From: Fluviicola sp.
GTDB taxonomy: Bacteria; Bacteroidota; Bacteroidia; Flavobacteriales_D; Crocinitomicaceae
Length of the DNA: 64,000 nt
Direction: 5' to 3'
Assembly: GCF_039596395.1 (NCBI RefSeq)
Contig: NZ_JBCNJT010000001.1
Location: 434,001 to 498,000, forward strand
The notes below the pieces were generated by a model. It did no database searches. It was given only the letters and a program-made list of their open reading frames with translations, and was not told the DNA's origin. The translations under genes and the position numbers were made by a program. Each line of letters opens with the position of its first letter. Positions within the stretch are counted from its first letter, which is position 1. Of the stretch, positions 20,901-30,045 are shown one piece after another.

Positions 20901-23900
20901 ACTTTGGGGCAATTCGAATATGCTCGCCGGTTTTGATGCCAATATGGATGGAAGTATTTCAGCGAGTGAAGCTCAAACTACTCTGGAAACTTATTCGGCA
21001 AGTGCATGCCAGAGTGCGTGTCAGCAATATGCCAATGATTGGGTAGCACAACTTGCCGGTTGTGAACAGTATTGGGCATTAAGCGCTATGGACAGCGTTC
21101 AGTTCTACAATGACCTGGTGACGCTTTGTATGAGTGGTTGCGATACGGCTCATCCTGCCGGATCAACTACTGCACCTCCGGGATACGGTGGAACTTACAG
21201 CACGATCGATGAAATTCTTGCACATTATTTCGGATCGGGGTATGAAGACGAATTGTGTACTTCTTTGCTGATCTCTGAACCCGGTCCATATATTTCAAAC
21301 GGGGCGCTGGATTCCATGCTGGTTCATCCGTTGGATACCTGCGGATGCCGGGCTATCGAACAAGCCAATTACGATCTGACCCATAATAACCCGTTAGGAT
21401 ACAACCTGGAACAAATGCTCGCGCACAATACGGGAATAGAATTACAGGATGCCAACTACTTGCTGTGTGAATGTGATAAGTTCGTAGAAGGGGCATATGA
21501 TCCGAATGACCCGAATCCATGGGTTGCGAACGCGAATACGAACCTGATGAATCAGGATTTGGAAGTACCTGCAACATTAAGTTGCACGGAAGGATCCGGC
21601 TGTGTGGATTGTGCTGTTATTGATAGCCTGATGAATCTATTGGAAGACCGTTTTGACGATGTGGATGATTTTGAGAACACACAGACGTATACAACGATCG
21701 TTACCAATTACCTGAACAATTCCCTTAATTTTCATTTGACTTATCCGGATTATTTGTCCTATATCAATAAGTGTCATGCAACAAGCGGATCGCCGTATTG
21801 TTATACCAATCCGGTATTGAATGAATGGGCGGAGGTGATGACCTTGGTTAGCTACCAGGGAAAGATCATTACTCCATCGGGCACACCTGTAAATCTGCTT
21901 ACTGGTAACATTGTATTTGCTAATAGCCAATTACAGGACGAATTGAATGGACACCAATACTGGTCTTCGTTGAGCGGGAATGTATTGACAACTACTTTCG
22001 GAAGCACGGAAGAGAATTGTTCCATTACATTAACGCTTCCTGACAATGCCGGTTTCACGTTTAAAGACATCATCCGTTTCGGTATGATTCAGCCGGTAAG
22101 TACCAATTGTTCGGAAAACAACGGTTTCACAGTAATGGTTTCTTACCTGAGTTGCGGAGAAGTAAAAACGGCAGAGCTTACCGGAACCAGCAGTTGCTTA
22201 CGGGCTACGATTTGTTATTGTTCCGAAACCACCGAGTTGCTTTGTGACAAACTTCCTTCATACGATGATGGAAAAACTTGTTATCAGCCACGCCTGGATG
22301 AGTTGTATCAAAATGCGCTGGAACAATACCTATCGAACGTAGCAGATGCATACACTGCGTACGAAACGGAATACAGAAGCGATTGTGCCGCGGCATTCTC
22401 TACAGAAAAATTGAGTTACACAGGAATGCGCAACAATTATCACTATACCTTGTTCTTCTACGACCAGGCAGGAAACCTGGCGCGTACGGTTGCGCCGTTG
22501 GGGATTCCGTCAAGCTTTAATACGGCCAATGTAACTGCAGCAAGAAATTCGGTAGTAGATTTTTCTACTTACAATCCGTTGAGTATGTACAGTTCGGCAC
22601 CGCCTTTCCCTGGAAATAGCTACGAAACCAAATACGAATACAATAGCTATAACCAGTTGGTGAGTACTACGAATCCTGATCAGCTGGATCCTGTTAATCC
22701 TTCTTTAACAGGGAAAACAAACTATTGGTACGATTATTATGGACGAATAGTGGCTTCCCAGAACCCGGTCCAGGCAATCGAATTTAAGTACAGCTATATT
22801 CTGTATGACAAATACGGAAGACCGGTAGAAACCGGGCAAATTGACCAGCAAGTTCCTCAGAAAGGAGGTGGAATGATTTCCATCCTTCCGATCAGTGAAG
22901 CAACAATTAAATCAGATGATAAGGGAGCCGGTTTCCAGGCCTGGGTGTATTCCGGGACACGAACCGAGGTGACCTATACCGTTTACGACAACGCGATGTC
23001 TCCGGCTGTAACAGCTAAATTTGAAACAGCACCTAAAAACCTGCGTTTGCGGGTTGCCAGTGTGGTGTATTTTGACGCAGTAAGCAGTTCTGTGATGCCA
23101 TTGACAGGCTATGCTTCAGCGATCCATTATTCCTATGACGAACATGGGAATGTATTGGAAAACCTGCAGGATGTTCCGGCATTGGCCCCGGTGAAACAAG
23201 ATGTGAAATCGACCCGCTACGAGTTTGAACTGCTGAGCGGAAATGTGAAGAAGGTCAAATACCAGGAGAAAGAGTACAACCAAACGACTGCTGTCTGGGA
23301 AGCAGGCCGCGACCGTATTACGCACGAATATGTATACGATGTACTGAATCGCCTCACCGAAGTATTCAGTACCAAAGATGCCGGTGTGCACAAAAACAGG
23401 GAAGCACATTACCGCTACTTCGATTACGGACCGATGGCTCGTGTGGAAATCGGTGAGTATAAGGTACAAGCCAACGATTTCAGCTATACGATCAACGGCT
23501 GGATCAAAGGAATGAACAGCAGTTCGCTGCAACCGGCTACGGATCCGGCGAGAGACGGAGCAAGCGGATTGACGTCCGGTTACTATGCTAACAACCTCAT
23601 GGCGCATGACCTGGTTGCAAAAGACCTGGTCGGTTACACCATTGGTTATTTCCAGGGTGATTACAAAGGAATCAATACCACCGCTGCCAATTTTGAAGCA
23701 GATCCGTATTCCGGAAGTAACCCGATGGCAGCCGCAATCAAGTCTTTGTATAACGGAAACATTTCCCATTCGGTGACTTCGGTTTCCGGCCTGACAAACC
23801 AAACGCAGGCAGGTGTGTATGTGTATGACCAGTTGCAACGTCTCAAATCGATGGATGTCTACCGGGGAATCAATACATCCGCGAATAACTGGACCGCAGC

Positions 23901-26154
23901 AACTCACACGGATGATTACAAGTCGACATACAGCTACGACAAGAACGGAAACCTGAAAAGCTTGTTCCGGAACGGTTTTGTTAGCTCAGGTCCGCCTGCG
24001 ACTGTTTTGGGAATGGATGATTTATCATACAACTACGTGTCGGGAACGAACAAACTGAGTTACGTGTCGGATGTATCCGCAACAGACGGGAATTATACCG
24101 ACGATATTAATTCGGGGCAAAGTGCCGGCAACTATAAATACGATGAAATCGGCCAGCTGCTCAGTGATAACCAGGAAGGAATTACGAGCCTGGTATGGCG
24201 TTTCGGAGATAAAAAACTCCAGTCGGAGCAGGGGCCAAATACAGCATTGGAGTTCATCTACAATCCGTTCGGTCAGCGTGTAGTGAAAATCACGAAAAGC
24301 GTGCTTGGCAATACAATCGTGAAACAATCATCGGATTACTCCTGGTTGTATACGTATTATGCCTATGATGCCAACGGGCAGGTCATGGCTACTTACGATG
24401 TAATGATGAACAGTTTTGCAAGTACTCAGAAAGCAACGCTTAACGAACAACTATTGTATGGAGCATCCCGCCTGGGTGTGGTGAGCGCACAAAAAGTAGT
24501 GTACAACAATGCCTACACGGCTCTGGAAGACCCGGTGTTTACCAACGAAACCGGGAAGAAACGTTACGAGCTGACCAATTATTTGGGGAATGTAAATGCG
24601 GTGATCACCGATCGGAAGATAGTGACCCAGAACACACAGTTGAACGATATCAACACGTTTGACAGCGGGCTCACAGGTTGGGCAGCAAGTTCCGGTACGC
24701 CAACGGTAAGTGGTAGTCAGCTGAACATGACCCAAACCGGTTCTACGATCTACGTGTTTGAAAATTACAGTACGACGGTAGGAGAGGATTATGTGGTTTC
24801 CATCACTCCGATCCAGGGAACGACGAGCGGATTGAGTACTGTGATCAATGGTGTGACCTATGCGTTGGTAAGCGGTGTAACAAATAACTTCCGTTTCACA
24901 GCTACTTCAACCACCACCAGCGTGCGCGTGAAACCAACAACCGGTTCTGGAACGTATACGTATTACCTGCAGGACGTGACGATCAGGCAACGTGCCAAAT
25001 ACAACGCAGTAGCTTTGATGCAGGCAGATTACTACCCGTTCGGGATGGAAATGCCGGGCAGAAATAACAACATCGATAAGTACCGCTACGGTTACAACGG
25101 CATGGAATTAGACAACGAAGTGAAAGGAAACGGAAAATCCTACACCACCGAGTTCCGACAATACGACCCGAGACTGGGAAGATGGATGAGTTTGGATCCG
25201 TTGATGGCAGAATTTCCGTGGATGAGTCCGTATGTCGCGTTTAATGATAATCCTGTTTATTACACAGATCCATTAGGATTGAAAGGAGGTCCAGCTGTAG
25301 AATATATGTACGGAGCTGTAGATACTGAATATGAGAAAAAGGTTGTTTTGGATTTAGAAAATGTAACAGATTATCAAACACAATCATTTAGATATGATCA
25401 GGGAGGTGATCAATACTTGTTTCGAACATATACCTATTTTAATAAAAAATGGACGGTAACGGAAAAATCAATGACAAGAACTGGAGGACAGGATACGCAT
25501 AACAATGAACATAGAAAACCTTTAGATGATATAGATGCTTCTTTAAAAAATCTTTCAGTACCATCTATTACTAAACCTGCTTCTGCTGTTTCAAATAGTG
25601 TTTCAAGAGCTAAGGATGTTACAGGAATATCTTCGGGCATAAGTAAGGGAGATCCGTACCGTGTCAATGGAACTGGAGGGACAAGTGACTTATATACGAA
25701 AAATGGAGAAAGACTACTTAATCAGACCGGAACAATAAAGAATGGTACTGCTGGGAAACAGATGTTTAAAACACTTGATGCGGTGGATAAGTATCTTGGA
25801 CCAATTGGAACTGCAGCAGAGGTTATTGATATTGGTCAAGATATTGCAAATCATGAATGGGGAAGTGCTGCGGAAAAAACAGCCTTAGCTACGGCGGATA
25901 TGATAGCCGATAGGTTATTAATGATTCCTACTCCAGTGACTGTAGCGACAGGAGCTTTGATAAAGATAACTGTGGTGGCTTGGGATTATTTCCCCATTCC
26001 TAAGCCTGTTTCAACTCCGCCTAAGTCTAAACCTATTGGAGGGTTGAATATAGACATAGATAGTATGGACCCTGTTAATGTTATTCCTTATAACATACGG
26101 AATTTAAATTTATATTATAATGTATTATCCGTTCAGAGGTTAACATTTAGATAA
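17956..26154 (+). CDS. RHS repeat protein with core domain and variable C-terminal tip
   Basis: A 2732-residue exported protein (signal peptide ending in LQVHAG). A DUF6443-like N-terminal region is near residues 310-360 (MNWSHQVSYDDKGNRFEGISYADGLGRGRQQ). A long cysteine-rich region follows (about 590-1480) holding a canonical EF-hand loop, DANMDGSISASE, at 994-1005. YD repeats occupy about 1490-2220, interrupted by a carbohydrate-binding-like insertion (about 2229-2345). The RHS core ends with DYYPFGMEMPGR, RQYDPRLGRWMSLDPL and NPVYYTDPLGL (about residue 2442). The last ~290 residues are unrelated and AT-richer, typical of a polymorphic-toxin tip, but no known toxin fold was recognised. A hydrophobic, small-residue-rich stretch lies near 2620-2680. 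No immunity-like gene follows. Confidence 0.88.
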   Translation: MRSLVILFLVVFSGLQVHAGIEQFSARKSGGTDLVVSPTVPLLRVYDDRYNEMFSNPSWSSNYTIKSVKNRVRLGINPAVAQTNDLIGNITVQIKMWKWVSGSFTMSTTTQTLSLNYVHATPTGSAIDLQTYAFSDAHRVEVYLIAMDASLDKEDIYISSEIEVDRNYTLTPGMVTGLSVDASDANYYEFNWDQKVGAEGYELEWVHVSDVTMTSNPNTLGGTYLTTGQLSYDYYLNSTRVFVLGNTWRIPKVFNSGYIVYRIRPIGYIGNTTVRNEGDWTNVESGLIALHVGANVINVVGDYDPNMNWSHQVSYDDKGNRFEGISYADGLGRGRQQVGHNTATKQAVVSNVYYDELGRGVIADLPTPVDGEDLHHKPNFNAFQTDNSPSGIDYKDFDAATTTACNTVTAPFSNASGAGKYYSSANTTQDGANKRIPDAEKYPYSRAYYMNDFTGRLEKTAGVGGTLRGGNGHDSWFYYPTPNQAELDGLFGAEVGQASHYEKMVTVDANGQAYIQYSDMAGRVIASYLAGDAPSSLSPIDGNGGVTATTNILPQNQQHIDWSVPSSTLTYNEYFTTSGNYTINYAFTPAQFHNACMTENFCMDCVYDMTLSVVEECSGTVKYSNTITLAGEDVGNVCAADAEESFTSPAFYLDKGLYQIVKKLSLHEQIIQDNWCVYSAQSTCLTPLSELFNPAYAAEPFENCIDEITEQETDDCTFYRAQMLADMTPGGQYAGYINTSGSYSPYIGGSTIHSVLTEDALGANMDWKHPRKADDSGYDHYKEADGVTDAMIDGNYAEYASFQRFIESFQPSWANALLPYHPEYCFLKFCESDLTASNNYDREMLNTYDYATACSEGYFAPFTGCDVTPIPCTATGTDPYFSTHGTDIPQMLSLMNNYMSSGHSAWEEAVYQAYCGGTGDFSSCISAFSDSSNTDQGCYLDLVWINYRSIYLQLKNIVTYGAQTKICNNTQIGSGDWSNQHALWGNSNMLAGFDANMDGSISASEAQTTLETYSASACQSACQQYANDWVAQLAGCEQYWALSAMDSVQFYNDLVTLCMSGCDTAHPAGSTTAPPGYGGTYSTIDEILAHYFGSGYEDELCTSLLISEPGPYISNGALDSMLVHPLDTCGCRAIEQANYDLTHNNPLGYNLEQMLAHNTGIELQDANYLLCECDKFVEGAYDPNDPNPWVANANTNLMNQDLEVPATLSCTEGSGCVDCAVIDSLMNLLEDRFDDVDDFENTQTYTTIVTNYLNNSLNFHLTYPDYLSYINKCHATSGSPYCYTNPVLNEWAEVMTLVSYQGKIITPSGTPVNLLTGNIVFANSQLQDELNGHQYWSSLSGNVLTTTFGSTEENCSITLTLPDNAGFTFKDIIRFGMIQPVSTNCSENNGFTVMVSYLSCGEVKTAELTGTSSCLRATICYCSETTELLCDKLPSYDDGKTCYQPRLDELYQNALEQYLSNVADAYTAYETEYRSDCAAAFSTEKLSYTGMRNNYHYTLFFYDQAGNLARTVAPLGIPSSFNTANVTAARNSVVDFSTYNPLSMYSSAPPFPGNSYETKYEYNSYNQLVSTTNPDQLDPVNPSLTGKTNYWYDYYGRIVASQNPVQAIEFKYSYILYDKYGRPVETGQIDQQVPQKGGGMISILPISEATIKSDDKGAGFQAWVYSGTRTEVTYTVYDNAMSPAVTAKFETAPKNLRLRVASVVYFDAVSSSVMPLTGYASAIHYSYDEHGNVLENLQDVPALAPVKQDVKSTRYEFELLSGNVKKVKYQEKEYNQTTAVWEAGRDRITHEYVYDVLNRLTEVFSTKDAGVHKNREAHYRYFDYGPMARVEIGEYKVQANDFSYTINGWIKGMNSSSLQPATDPARDGASGLTSGYYANNLMAHDLVAKDLVGYTIGYFQGDYKGINTTAANFEADPYSGSNPMAAAIKSLYNGNISHSVTSVSGLTNQTQAGVYVYDQLQRLKSMDVYRGINTSANNWTAATHTDDYKSTYSYDKNGNLKSLFRNGFVSSGPPATVLGMDDLSYNYVSGTNKLSYVSDVSATDGNYTDDINSGQSAGNYKYDEIGQLLSDNQEGITSLVWRFGDKKLQSEQGPNTALEFIYNPFGQRVVKITKSVLGNTIVKQSSDYSWLYTYYAYDANGQVMATYDVMMNSFASTQKATLNEQLLYGASRLGVVSAQKVVYNNAYTALEDPVFTNETGKKRYELTNYLGNVNAVITDRKIVTQNTQLNDINTFDSGLTGWAASSGTPTVSGSQLNMTQTGSTIYVFENYSTTVGEDYVVSITPIQGTTSGLSTVINGVTYALVSGVTNNFRFTATSTTTSVRVKPTTGSGTYTYYLQDVTIRQRAKYNAVALMQADYYPFGMEMPGRNNNIDKYRYGYNGMELDNEVKGNGKSYTTEFRQYDPRLGRWMSLDPLMAEFPWMSPYVAFNDNPVYYTDPLGLKGGPAVEYMYGAVDTEYEKKVVLDLENVTDYQTQSFRYDQGGDQYLFRTYTYFNKKWTVTEKSMTRTGGQDTHNNEHRKPLDDIDASLKNLSVPSITKPASAVSNSVSRAKDVTGISSGISKGDPYRVNGTGGTSDLYTKNGERLLNQTGTIKNGTAGKQMFKTLDAVDKYLGPIGTAAEVIDIGQDIANHEWGSAAEKTALATADMIADRLLMIPTPVTVATGALIKITVVAWDYFPIPKPVSTPPKSKPIGGLNIDIDSMDPVNVIPYNIRNLNLYYNVLSVQRLTFR

Positions 26155-26242
26155 TAATGATACCTTCCTAGTTAATAACTTTCAGCGTAACATTAAGGAA
26201 TGGTAATAGAGAAAATTCTAGATTTCTATCCGTATGAGCAAC

Positions 26243-26275
26243 AAAAAAATCCCGGTGTGAAAACACCGGGATTTA
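26243..26275 (-). terminator. Terminator of the E1 dehydrogenase gene
   Basis: Perfect 12-bp stem AAATCCCGGTGT/ACACCGGGATTT with a GAAA loop. On the minus strand it is followed by a run of T, so it best serves the leftward dehydrogenase gene; it may also stop rightward RHS transcription. Confidence 0.8.
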
Positions 26276-26302
26276 TATTATCTGCGCTATCAGCGGGAGA
26301 AA

Positions 26303-28309
26303 TCAGAATTCATACAACTCCACCAAAGCCTGCTTAAACCGTTCTGCCGGCAGGAATTGTTTTTCCAATGCTACTGCAAATGGCACCGGTGTATCCAAAG
26401 ATGCCACACGTTTCACCGGAGCATCCAATGAATCGAAGCAGTTTTCGTTGATCAGCGCCACCAATTCACCACCGATTCCTCCTGTCATGCAGTCTTCGTG
26501 CAGGACGATTACTTTCCCGGTTGCGCGAACCGCTTCATAAATCGTTTCCGTGTCCAAAGGAAGCAGGGTTTTCAGGTCAACCAGGTTTGCAGAAATCTCC
26601 GGATGTGCATCCAGCGCTTCCATCGCCCAGTGAACTCCCAAACCGTAGGTAATGATGGTTAAATCGTCTCCTTTGCGCACATATCCTGCTTTCCCGATTT
26701 CAGTTGTGTAGTAATCGTCGTGAATGTCCTCGCGGATACTTCTGTACAGGTATTTGTGCTCGAAGAACAGAACCGGGTTCGGATCTTCAATGGAAGCATT
26801 CAGTAATCCTTTTGCATCACCCGGGAAAGCAGGATAAACCACTTTCAGTCCCGGAGTGTGGAAGAACCAAGCTTCGTTACTTTGACTGTGGAATGGTCCG
26901 GCAGCAGTATTTGCTCCGGTAGGCATGCGGACAACCACGTCTGCATTTTGCCCCCATCTCCAATGGATCTTCGCTAAGTTATTGATGATCTGGTTGAATC
27001 CGCAGGTTACGAAGTCTGCAAACTGCATTTCCACAACTGCTTTCATGCCTGCAATGGATAACCCGAGTCCGGCACCAACGATTGCTGATTCACAAATCGG
27101 CGTATTGCGCACGCGTCCTTTTCCGAATTGCTCTACAAAACCTTCGGTTACTTTGAAAGCACCTCCGTATTCGGCGATATCCTGTCCCATGATTACTAAA
27201 TCCGGGTAGCGGACCATGCTTTCTCTCAAGGAGTCGGAAACGGCATCAATCAGGCGTTTTTCCGTTTTTTTATCGCTGATCGGCTCAATAACGGTTTGCG
27301 TAAAAGGAGCGTAAATATCGTCCAGTTCTCTTTGAAGATCCGCTTCGATAGGACCTTCGGCAAATGCGATCTCCAGACCGTTCTGAATTTCGTCTTTGAT
27401 TTCCTGCCGGATCTGTTCAACCGTTTCTTCGGTCAAAACTCCTTGTTCCAATAAGTACATTTCGTAATTGGTCACAGGATCTTTCTTTGCCCATTCGTCC
27501 TGGATTCCTTCCGGGTAGTATTTCGTACCGGAAGCCTCTTCGTGACCGCGCATACGGAAAGTCATACATTCCAATAAGAACGGACGAGGTTTCTGACGGA
27601 TGGAATCTGCAATTTTGCGTACTGTGCGGATCACATCCAGGATATTGTTTCCGTCGACCTGGAATGCATCCATTCCATAGCCGATTCCTTTATCGATAAA
27701 CTGCTTGCAGCGGAATTGCTCTACACTTGGAGTAGATAATCCCCAGGCGTTATTTTCAACGGCAAAAATTACCGGAAGATCCCAAACTGCCGCCACGTTC
27801 AGTGATTCGTGGAAATCACCTTCAGACGCACCACCGTCGCCGGTAAATACGATCGTAGCGTTATTATTCCCCTTTAATTTGTTTGCCAATGCGATCCCGT
27901 CTGCGATCCCCAATTGAGGTCCCAAATGTGAAATCATCCCGACAATGTTGTAATCTTTTGTTCCGAAGTGGAAAGAGCGGTCACGGCCTTTCGTGAATCC
28001 CGACATTTTTCCCTGGAATTGAGCGAAAAGGCGGTTCAAAGGAATTCCGCGTGTAGTGAAAACTCCTAAATTCCGGTGCATCGGAAGAATGAATTCTTCT
28101 TCCTTCATGGCGTAGGCAGATCCTACTGAAATACCTTCCTGTCCCCAGCCGGAAAACCACTTGGAAATTTTCCCCTGACGCAGAAGAATCAGCATTTTTT
28201 CTTCGATCAAACGCGGTTTTGCAATCGCTTTATAGATAGTGACAAGTTCTTCGTTTTCGAAACCTGTCCGATCGAAATCAATCAATCGTTTTGTTTTTTC
28301 TTTTTCCAT
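26303..28309 (-). CDS. Fused E1 alpha/beta 2-oxoacid dehydrogenase
   Basis: Thiamine-diphosphate-dependent E1 component of a 2-oxoacid dehydrogenase complex (branched-chain or pyruvate type). The alpha and beta subunits are joined in one 668-residue chain. The alpha half has the ThDP/Mg motif TGDGGASEGDFHESLNVAAVW with ENNAWG; the beta half starts near residue 340 (LIDAVSDSLRESMVRYPDLVIMGQDI) and ends with the transketolase C-domain (GKVIVLHEDCMTGGIGGELVALI). The start is placed at 28309, giving MEKEKTKRLIDFDR, because the only upstream in-frame start would lie beyond the TACATTTG promoter element. Fused E1 proteins are common in Bacteroidota. Exact substrate is open; no E2 or E3 gene is adjacent. 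Confidence 0.9.
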   Translation of the reverse strand: MEKEKTKRLIDFDRTGFENEELVTIYKAIAKPRLIEEKMLILLRQGKISKWFSGWGQEGISVGSAYAMKEEEFILPMHRNLGVFTTRGIPLNRLFAQFQGKMSGFTKGRDRSFHFGTKDYNIVGMISHLGPQLGIADGIALANKLKGNNNATIVFTGDGGASEGDFHESLNVAAVWDLPVIFAVENNAWGLSTPSVEQFRCKQFIDKGIGYGMDAFQVDGNNILDVIRTVRKIADSIRQKPRPFLLECMTFRMRGHEEASGTKYYPEGIQDEWAKKDPVTNYEMYLLEQGVLTEETVEQIRQEIKDEIQNGLEIAFAEGPIEADLQRELDDIYAPFTQTVIEPISDKKTEKRLIDAVSDSLRESMVRYPDLVIMGQDIAEYGGAFKVTEGFVEQFGKGRVRNTPICESAIVGAGLGLSIAGMKAVVEMQFADFVTCGFNQIINNLAKIHWRWGQNADVVVRMPTGANTAAGPFHSQSNEAWFFHTPGLKVVYPAFPGDAKGLLNASIEDPNPVLFFEHKYLYRSIREDIHDDYYTTEIGKAGYVRKGDDLTIITYGLGVHWAMEALDAHPEISANLVDLKTLLPLDTETIYEAVRATGKVIVLHEDCMTGGIGGELVALINENCFDSLDAPVKRVASLDTPVPFAVALEKQFLPAERFKQALVELYEF

Positions 28310-28324
28310 ATTGAATATCGCACA

Positions 28325-28332
28325 CAAATGTA
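28325..28332 (-). promoter_or_regulatory. -7 promoter element for the E1 dehydrogenase
   Basis: Minus-strand TACATTTG, an exact TAnnTTTG match, 15 bases before the chosen ATG at 28309. It decides the start by excluding the in-frame codon at 28378. Confidence 0.65.
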
Positions 28333-28333
28333 C

Positions 28334-28376
28334 TGAATTCAACTTACGAATGCAGAATTCCGAATGCTGAATTGAC
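28334..28376. repeat. ATTCxGCATTC-type intergenic repeat, copy 1
   Basis: On the minus strand the segment reads AATTCAGCATTCGGAATTC then TGCATTCGTAAG. A related block of ATTCGNCATTC units occurs at 56849-56886 before map. The two copies sit just upstream of a promoter in both cases. Confidence 0.45.
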
Positions 28377-28382
28377 AAAAAA

Positions 28383-28414
28383 CAGTAGGGGCGTAAAATT
28401 TTACGACCCTACTG
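28383..28414. repeat. GTAGGGGCG palindrome, copy 1
   Basis: A 32-bp inverted repeat with 16-bp arms, one mismatch, centred on AAAATTTT. The arm is CAGTAGGGGCGTAAAA. A perfect relative lies at 46639-46670. It sits between gdhA and the E1 gene, separate from the gdhA terminator. Confidence 0.8.
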
Positions 28415-28418
28415 ATAA

Positions 28419-28454
28419 TAAAAAAACCGCCCCGGCTTAGCCGGAACGGTTTTC
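28419..28454 (-). terminator. Terminator of gdhA
   Basis: On the minus strand, AAAACCG...CGGTTTT stem with an inner CCGGC/GCCGG pair, followed by a run of seven T. Confidence 0.8.
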
Positions 28455-28472
28455 GGGTATTTGTTTTTTCGA

Positions 28473-29828
28473 TTATACCAATCCCTGGTCAATCATAGAA
28501 TCTGCAACTTTCACGAAACCTGCAATGTTTGCACCTTTCACGTAGTCAACATTTCCGTTAGCATCTTTTCCGTATTTCACACAAGCTTCGTGGATAGAAA
28601 CCATGATTCCGTGTAAACGTTGATCCACTTCTTCAGCAGACCAGCTTAAACGCAAAGAGTTTTGAGACATTTCCAATCCGGATGTTGCAACACCACCTGC
28701 GTTGGATGCTTTCCCCGGAGAGAACAATACATTAGCAGCCTGGAATGCAGCAATACCTTCCGGTGTAGTTGGCATGTTAGCTCCTTCAGCAACACAGATT
28801 ACTCCGTTTGCGATCAAAGCTTTTGCTTCATCACCGTTCAATTCGTTTTGAGTAGCACAAGGCAACGCGATGTCAGCTTTTACTTCCCAAGGACGTTTTC
28901 CTGAAACGAATTTCGCAGAAGGGTATTGTTTTACGTATTCTTCGATACGTCCGCGTTTCACGTTTTTCAATTCCATAACGAAAGCTAGTTTCGCAGCGTC
29001 GATACCTTCCGCATCGTGGATATAACCTGAAGAGTCAGACAAAGTAACTACTTTACCACCCAATTGAGTTGCTTTTTCACAAGCGTACTGAGCTACGTTT
29101 CCTGAACCGGAAATAACAACTGTTTTCCCCAGGAAAGAATCGTCTTTAGTAGCCAGCATTTCTTTTGCAAAGTATACTGTTCCATAACCTGTAGCTTCCG
29201 GACGGATCAAAGAACCACCCCAGTTACGAGCTTTTCCTGTCAATACTCCTGTAAACTCGTTACGGATACGCTTGTACTGTCCGAACATGTAACCGATCTC
29301 ACGGCCACCAACACCGATATCACCTGCAGGTACGTCCGTATCAGCACCGATGTGACGGGAAAGTTCAGTCATGAAAGATTGACAGAATTTCATCACTTCG
29401 TTATCTGATTTTCCTTTCGGATCAAAATCAGAACCACCTTTACCACCTCCCATTGGAAGTGTAGTCAATGAATTTTTGAAGATTTGTTCAAATCCTAAGA
29501 ACTTCAGGATAGAAAGGTTCACAGAAGGGTGGAAGCGAAGACCTCCTTTGTATGGTCCGATTGCAGAGTTGAATTCTACACGGTATCCACGGTTTACCTG
29601 GATATCACCATTGTCATCCAACCACGGAACTCTGAAGATGATCGTTCTTTCCGGCTCAACGATTCGATCCAGAATTTTTGCAGTCTTATATTTTGGATTT
29701 TCCTCCATAAAAGGAATAACTGCTTCAGCAACTTCATGAACAGCTTGTAAAAATTCTGCTTCGTGACCGTTGGTAGCTTTTACTTTTTCCATAAAAGCGT
29801 CAATCTGTGCTTGGTATTTACTTGACAT
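28473..29828 (-). CDS. gdhA: NADP-type glutamate dehydrogenase
   Basis: Interconverts 2-oxoglutarate plus ammonia and glutamate; the central nitrogen-assimilation enzyme. The 451-residue length and sequence fit the hexameric, NADP(H)-preferring GdhA type. Visible are [54 protein letters not shown] with the catalytic lysine region, and [19 protein letters not shown]. The Rossmann part has [15 protein letters not shown], and the C-terminus has [17 protein letters not shown]. The start is the ATG at 29828 ([10 protein letters not shown]); a longer version from 29867 would overlap the TACATTTG promoter element. Complete, with its own promoter and terminator. Confidence 0.96.
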   Translation of the reverse strand: MSSKYQAQIDAFMEKVKATNGHEAEFLQAVHEVAEAVIPFMEENPKYKTAKILDRIVEPERTIIFRVPWLDDNGDIQVNRGYRVEFNSAIGPYKGGLRFHPSVNLSILKFLGFEQIFKNSLTTLPMGGGKGGSDFDPKGKSDNEVMKFCQSFMTELSRHIGADTDVPAGDIGVGGREIGYMFGQYKRIRNEFTGVLTGKARNWGGSLIRPEATGYGTVYFAKEMLATKDDSFLGKTVVISGSGNVAQYACEKATQLGGKVVTLSDSSGYIHDAEGIDAAKLAFVMELKNVKRGRIEEYVKQYPSAKFVSGKRPWEVKADIALPCATQNELNGDEAKALIANGVICVAEGANMPTTPEGIAAFQAANVLFSPGKASNAGGVATSGLEMSQNSLRLSWSAEEVDQRLHGIMVSIHEACVKYGKDANGNVDYVKGANIAGFVKVADSMIDQGLV

Positions 29829-29864
29829 ATTATTTATTATTAATGCTTTTGTTTTACTTGGGAG

Positions 29865-29894
29865 CAAATGTAACTAATTTTAAAAATGGACAAG
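29865..29894 (-). promoter_or_regulatory. gdhA promoter
   Basis: Minus-strand TACATTTG (-7 element, 29872 to 29865) preceded by TTG (29893 to 29891) with an 18-base spacer, close to the Bacteroidota TTG-N19-TAnnTTTG pattern. The predicted leader is about 30 bases. Confidence 0.7.
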
Positions 29895-30045
29895 AAATTT
29901 TAGGAAACATTCTAATGGTTTCTGAAATTAATCGATGTGAACCCCATTTTGATTGTTCAAAGGCTTGAATTGATAATAATTTAGGAAACAACAGACAACC
30001 TAATTTTAATAATTCCGTCTTTTGCATGTCATACAATAATCCAAA

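Noticed and set aside
23116-23907. 263-codon minus-strand ORF inside the RHS gene
   Set aside because: Antisense shadow of YD-repeat coding sequence; no domain, promoter or terminator of its own.
26155-26302. Possible immunity gene after the RHS tip
   Set aside because: Only about 150 bases with a terminator hairpin; no ORF with a sensible start and length.
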